Assembly: GCA_033675265.1 (NCBI GenBank)
Contig: JAUJYZ010000119.1
Span: forward strand, 124,001-188,000
Origin: Actinostola sp. cb2023
Lineage: Eukaryota; Cnidaria; Anthozoa; Actiniaria; Actinostolidae
Direction of reading: 5' to 3'
Length of the DNA stretch: 64,000 nt
This document shows, piece after piece, positions 60,045 to 64,000 of this stretch. Position numbers and translations under genes: made by a program. The notes below the pieces were generated by a model. It did no database searches. It saw only the letters and a program-made list of their open reading frames with translations, and was not told where the DNA came from. The first letter of the stretch is position 1, and each line of letters begins with the position of its first letter.

Positions 60045-63000
60045 ATGTCGTCCATTGAGAAGTTGAAGATTTCTGGCATTCGTAGCTACTCCCATGTTGA
60101 ACCCTCAGTCATCGAATTTTTTAAGCCTCTGACATTGATAGTAGGATCCAATGGTGCAGGAAAGACAGTACGTTGATATTAAACAAACCGTGTATTGCAG
60201 AATACTCCCCCCCCCCACTTCCCCCTGTCCCCTGTCCCCCCCTCCCCCCCCCCCCCATCCCACCACTCCAAAGCCACACCTCCCCCGCTTATCCGCTGGA
60301 AAATGAAGAAAATGGTATTTCCAAGGCTCTAGATTTCAAAATTTCCAGGGGGAATATGCCCCCTGCATCTTTGGCGCTTGTTGCTCTGTGTGTACATGCT
60401 ACGCCCCTGTATGGTGACACATGGTGACTAGTGACAAGCCAATTTCATAAACCATTATACCTACAGTACATACTGTATCTTGTAAACACCAGAGCATAAG
60501 CCGCACCCATGACCATTCCCTCGCACTATAGACGTAGCATGTAACTTGTATGTATGTTACAATGTTCACTGTCTGGTTCTTTGCAGTCCATTATTGAGTG
60601 TCTCAAGTATGTGACAACAGGCGATATGCCACCTGGTAGCAAGAGCTCTTACTTTGTGCATGATCCCAAGGTACAAGTTATATTCTTATTTTTATATTAT
60701 AAGGTATATTATTATTATTATTATTACGTGATATCTTTTATTGACAGAAACAGTCAAACACCTGTGTATATAAAAACGTTTTCCATCACACTGAAGAAGG
60801 TCTCTACCGAAACGTCTGTTTGAAAAATATTTTTCAATAATAATTATAAACTTCAAGTCAGAGACAACACCTATATTCTTGTTAGCTGTGTATATAGTGA
60901 TGTACTACTAATAGTTATAATTTTAATTAGTACATTATTATTATTATTATTATTATTATTACATGTATTTGTTATTATTACAGATGTATTATCTACATTA
61001 TGTAGTCTCTAGTTAGTCTTTATATCTGTCTCCTCTAGTTAGCCTTTATACATGTATCTCAAATGAGGGTTTATCATGTAATTTCAAAACTCATGGGACA
61101 AAAATATGATTATCATAACTAGAAAGAGCTCGTTGAAATGAGTAAAAATGTGAAGTTTGGAAAAGATCGCTTCACAAATTGCGAAGATGTGAATTTTCAA
61201 AAATCAAAATTTTATATGAAAACCTTTGGAACTCTTGACAGATTTTTCTTTATTTTGCAAAATCAATATTTTGCAATATTTTGGATTCATAGTGCGGAAT
61301 GTTTCATTCTTTGTCAAATGAAAGGTGAAGTGTAGAATTTTCATAATGAAAAGTATTAAAAAGATTCACCGTGTAAACCGTGCATTTTTATTGATTTTAT
61401 GAGAAAAATGACCTTCGTTAAAGCTGACATGGCGTTGCTATGGTAACCTTTCGAGTGATCATTTTCATATAAACCGATTCCCCAACTCATGATCTGTCAT
61501 ATGGTTGGCTGAACGGGTGTCAAATTATACATCTGCATTAGCAATAAGACGCTTTTTACATTTGGTATAAAAGACCTTAAAACTATATGGAGCCACCTTA
61601 AACACATTTTAATTTGTGTTTTGAATGCGTTTTAAATGCATTTGCGATGTTCACTTAATTCTGAGCAGTGCTGTACACTGTATATTATTGAACTACTGTC
61701 ATATGCCATACTTGTAGGTTGCTGGTGAACAGGAAGTAAAAGGTCAAGTCAAGTTATTGTTCACAGACACAACTCAGAAAACTGTGGTGGTGACAAGAAC
61801 ACTTATATCACAGCAAAAGGTAATTAATAAGCATCGTTTAAATGAGGCTAAATATAATTTACATGTAGGCAATGTTAAACTCGAGGAAATGCTGGCCAGC
61901 GGTCTTGCCTTAGGTACGCACATCGTGGACATTTGCAGGGGCTTACAATACATGTGTCATCTGTCCGCTCTCCCCTTTTGATTATTGCGGTTCAAATTTT
62001 GAGCAGCTAAGCGAGTAGCTCATAGCAAGCTGTTCGTCACAGATCAACTTATTCCACCCTACACACCCATCTCGTTGTAAGTTTTACGCAGGTAAGTATA
62101 CCTATTTGTCTTCTTCCACTAACCGAATATTTAGTGTGCCAGGGGATGGACTGTGGTATAGTTGCCATGGTTACCTCTCAGACTAGCGAGGTTATGCAGT
62201 CCCTCACTTATGGCACCCAACCCCAAGCTCATCTACAGTACCGCCCAAAAGTCTGTCACGCTTTTTCGGCGATATATCGGCACCGATATATCAGTTGCAA
62301 CCGATATATCGGCACCGATATCGTTTGACCAAGCGATATATCGGTTGCCGCCAAGCGATATATCGGTTGCCGCCAACCGATATTTCGGTTACCGGCAAAC
62401 AATATTTCGGTTACCGGCAAACGATATTTCGGTTGACCAAGCGATATTTCGGTTACCCGCAAACGATATTTCGGTTACGCAAACGATATTTCGGTTGACC
62501 AAGCAATATTTCGGTTACCGGCAAACGATATTTCGGTTACGCAAACGATATTTCGGTTGACCAAGCGATATATCGGATTACCTTGCCATGCCATTTTGTT
62601 TGTTGTCAAACAACAAATCGGGTGATTAGTCTGATAAAACATTTCTATATTGTTACTGGAAAAACATCAAGCGATCTTTCCTTGCGCTTTCAGCGGAATA
62701 TCCACACGATCGTTCACATGTTTGGAGAGATGATGGCGAAACTGTACGACACGTGATCATGGTTTTGCTGATGTATTGGTGATGAGTTTAATCACCCTCG
62801 TTCCTAACATGATCTGCCATGATATTGTCAAGATAGTCAACCAAGACATGTATTTATGTAATTATTGTATTATAACTACACACATGTACATACTGCCTCG
62901 TCTTCTATTTCTTCAATACATTTCTTCTTGTTCATTTTCATCAGGGAAAGAAGGTAGAAACTAGAAGCCTAGAGAGTGTCATCAAAAGAGATATTCAAGG

Positions 63001-63393
63001 AGAGGTACATGTACATGTGTAACATGGGAGTAACTATATATATTGCTTGTTTGCATGTGACGTCATGTTAGGGGTGTCGAATATTGGTCCCCACAACAAA
63101 TCAGAGTCTCACAAAATTTCGGTCTCAAAGTCCCGTTTTTTCGCAAAAATCTGTCTCAGAGTCTTGAATTTTGAAAACAAAGGAAATCGGTGAAAAAGCA
63201 TGTACTCTCGGGCTCACAAAAAAATGCCTTGTGTCTGAGTCTCGCAAAGTCTTGCCTTGACCATTCGATACCCCTCATGTTGGTGCCCAATAACAAAGCA
63301 TTCAAAGTATAAGACTAACATTATTGTACATTATTTTGAATTCTTATTTAGAGGCGAAGTTTAAGCTCAAAGTGTGCTGAAGTCAACCATGAA
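60045..63393 (+). CDS. RAD50: DNA double-strand break repair protein RAD50, N-terminal part, continues off the window
   Basis: SMC-like ATPase of the MRE11-RAD50-NBS1 complex, which senses and processes DNA breaks in the nucleus. Five coding exons, all phase 0: 60045-60167, 60587-60670, 61718-61819, 62945-63004, 63352-63393; 137 codons so far, with a good GTGAGT donor after the last. [17 protein letters not shown] is the RAD50 start; [14 protein letters not shown] is the Walker A motif (the family's Pro in GPNGAGKT is Ser here), followed by [19 protein letters not shown] and FVHDPK, then the strand region [11 protein letters not shown] and LSSKCAEVN. Walker B, the coiled coil and the zinc hook lie beyond 64,000. 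Introns hold repeats, including the minisatellite at 62268-62576. Confidence 0.93.
60755..60835 (+). mobile_element. Retroelement 3' tail scrap
   Basis: CACTGAAGAAGGTCTCTACC followed by GAAACGTCTG, the usual wording of some retroelement 3' ends. No coding sequence attached. In RAD50 intron 2. Confidence 0.35.
61063..61232. mobile_element. Single arm of the AAAGAGCTC foldback family
   Basis: Matches the left arm of 30338-30692 (GGGTTTATCATGTAATTTCA, AAAGAGCTCGTTGAAATGAG, GATCGCTTCACAAATTGCGA), then diverges at about 61232. Confidence 0.7.
62268..62576. repeat. Minisatellite around CGATATTTCGGTT
   Basis: About 14 units of 18-25 bp based on CGATAT(A/T)TCGGTTACCGG and CGATATTTCGGTTGACCAAG. CGATATATCG is self-complementary, so the array can form many short hairpins. 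In RAD50 intron 3. Confidence 0.85.
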
Positions 63394-63437
63394 GTGAGTA
63401 CATGATTATATTGTATGACATAAATACCTCTAATTAA

Positions 63438-63565
63438 CCGAGCGCGAGGTCCGTACAGGAAGTTATGGACCGAGTTTTTCCCCGTGACCTTTATGGCCCA
63501 AGCGTGTAGCGCGCGGGCCATAAAAAGTGGGGAAAAACGACAATCCATAACTTCCTGTACTGACT
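63438..63565. mobile_element. Foldback element
   Basis: GTACAGGAAGTTATGGACCG / TCCATAACTTCCTGTAC with TTTTTCCCC / GGGGAAAAA arms. Confidence 0.6.
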
Positions 63566-63711
63566 GAGCAAGCAACGCCAAGGTTAATAAGATATTTATT
63601 ATATAGCTTTTCCTTACATTTCTGTTTTCAGCGGGCCGTACGGGAAGTTACGGCCCACTAATTGACCAATAAGAGCATGCGTAGTATCTGTGTTATATAA
63701 TAAATACAGCT

Positions 63712-63848
63712 TATTAGATGTTTTCTCGGGTATTACGGGCTGATATTTTACGAGTTGCAAACGTATTTTTGTGAGCCCGCAGGGCGAGAAAAAATGCGAG
63801 CAACGAGTAAAATGTCAGCCCGTAATACCCGAGAAAACATCTAATGAG
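63712..63848. mobile_element. Foldback element
   Basis: Arms TTAGATGTTTTCTCGGGTAT and ATACCCGAGAAAACATCTAA with inner ACGGGCTGATATTTTAC / GTAAAATGTCAGCCCGT. Confidence 0.75.
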
Positions 63849-64000
63849 GGATTTATTATATAACTGTGACGTAATTTTATCTGAATATTGTTTTTTGAAT
63901 TTTTTGAGTTGTGAACAGGGCATTACGGATTTCTACAGGTCATTAACGTCTCATATCGGCCCTCAAAAATGACCAAATTTGGTAAAATTACGTCACAGAT

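Overview
This is nuclear DNA of a multicellular animal. The genes are split by GT-AG introns of about 80 to 2,200 bases, they include an anion-type Cys-loop receptor, a TGN v-SNARE, a ciliary coiled-coil protein and mitochondrial RNA polymerase, and the gaps are packed with small inverted-repeat transposons and tandem repeats. A Cys-loop receptor argues against most demosponges. The GGGGTACTC-type foldback repeats and the many TA-flanked MITEs resemble anthozoan cnidarian (coral or sea anemone) genomes. That placement is inference, not proof.

Layout: 1-1051 (-) the 5' part of an ecto-nucleotide pyrophosphatase/phosphodiesterase (ENPP) gene that runs off the left edge. 3627-10138 (+) a Cys-loop receptor missing its first exons. 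10139-13437 repeats. 13438-26728 (+) a 15-exon POLRMT with a one-base frameshift in exon 13. 27582-32760 (+) CFAP157 in 7 exons. 33608-34734 (-) a small unrecognised gene found through its splice sites. 36548-37411 (-) an unrecognised two-exon gene with a C-terminal membrane helix, next to a 430-bp palindrome. 38313-42223 (+) VAMP4 in 6 exons. 42224-46552 repeats. 46553-50845 (+) an intronless ankyrin-kinase-KEN gene with the architecture of RNase L. 50846-57093 repeats. 57094-58080 (+) a broken inverted copy of the 37-kb gene. 60045-63393 (+) the first five coding exons of RAD50, continuing off the right edge.

The neighbours are unrelated single genes and there is no operon. The most striking locus is at 46.5-50.8 kb. 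About twelve ankyrin repeats are followed by a kinase with intact HRD and DFG motifs and a KEN-type RNase domain that keeps the catalytic Arg, Asn and His, with RNase L-like flanking residues. RNase L is regarded as a vertebrate enzyme of the 2-5A antiviral pathway, so such a gene in an early animal lineage deserves attention. One in-frame TAA separates the ankyrin part from the kinase-KEN part.

Repeat content: one MITE family with TA duplications and GAGTCGTTTT termini (at least seven copies), pogo/Tigger-like MITEs starting CAGT, several foldback families, Penelope-like GIY-YIG fragments, LINE 3' ends, and large minisatellites inside POLRMT, next to the receptor, downstream of the RNase L-like gene and in RAD50. 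Exon boundaries were deduced by eye from splice signals, reading phase and remembered family features; no alignment or search was run.
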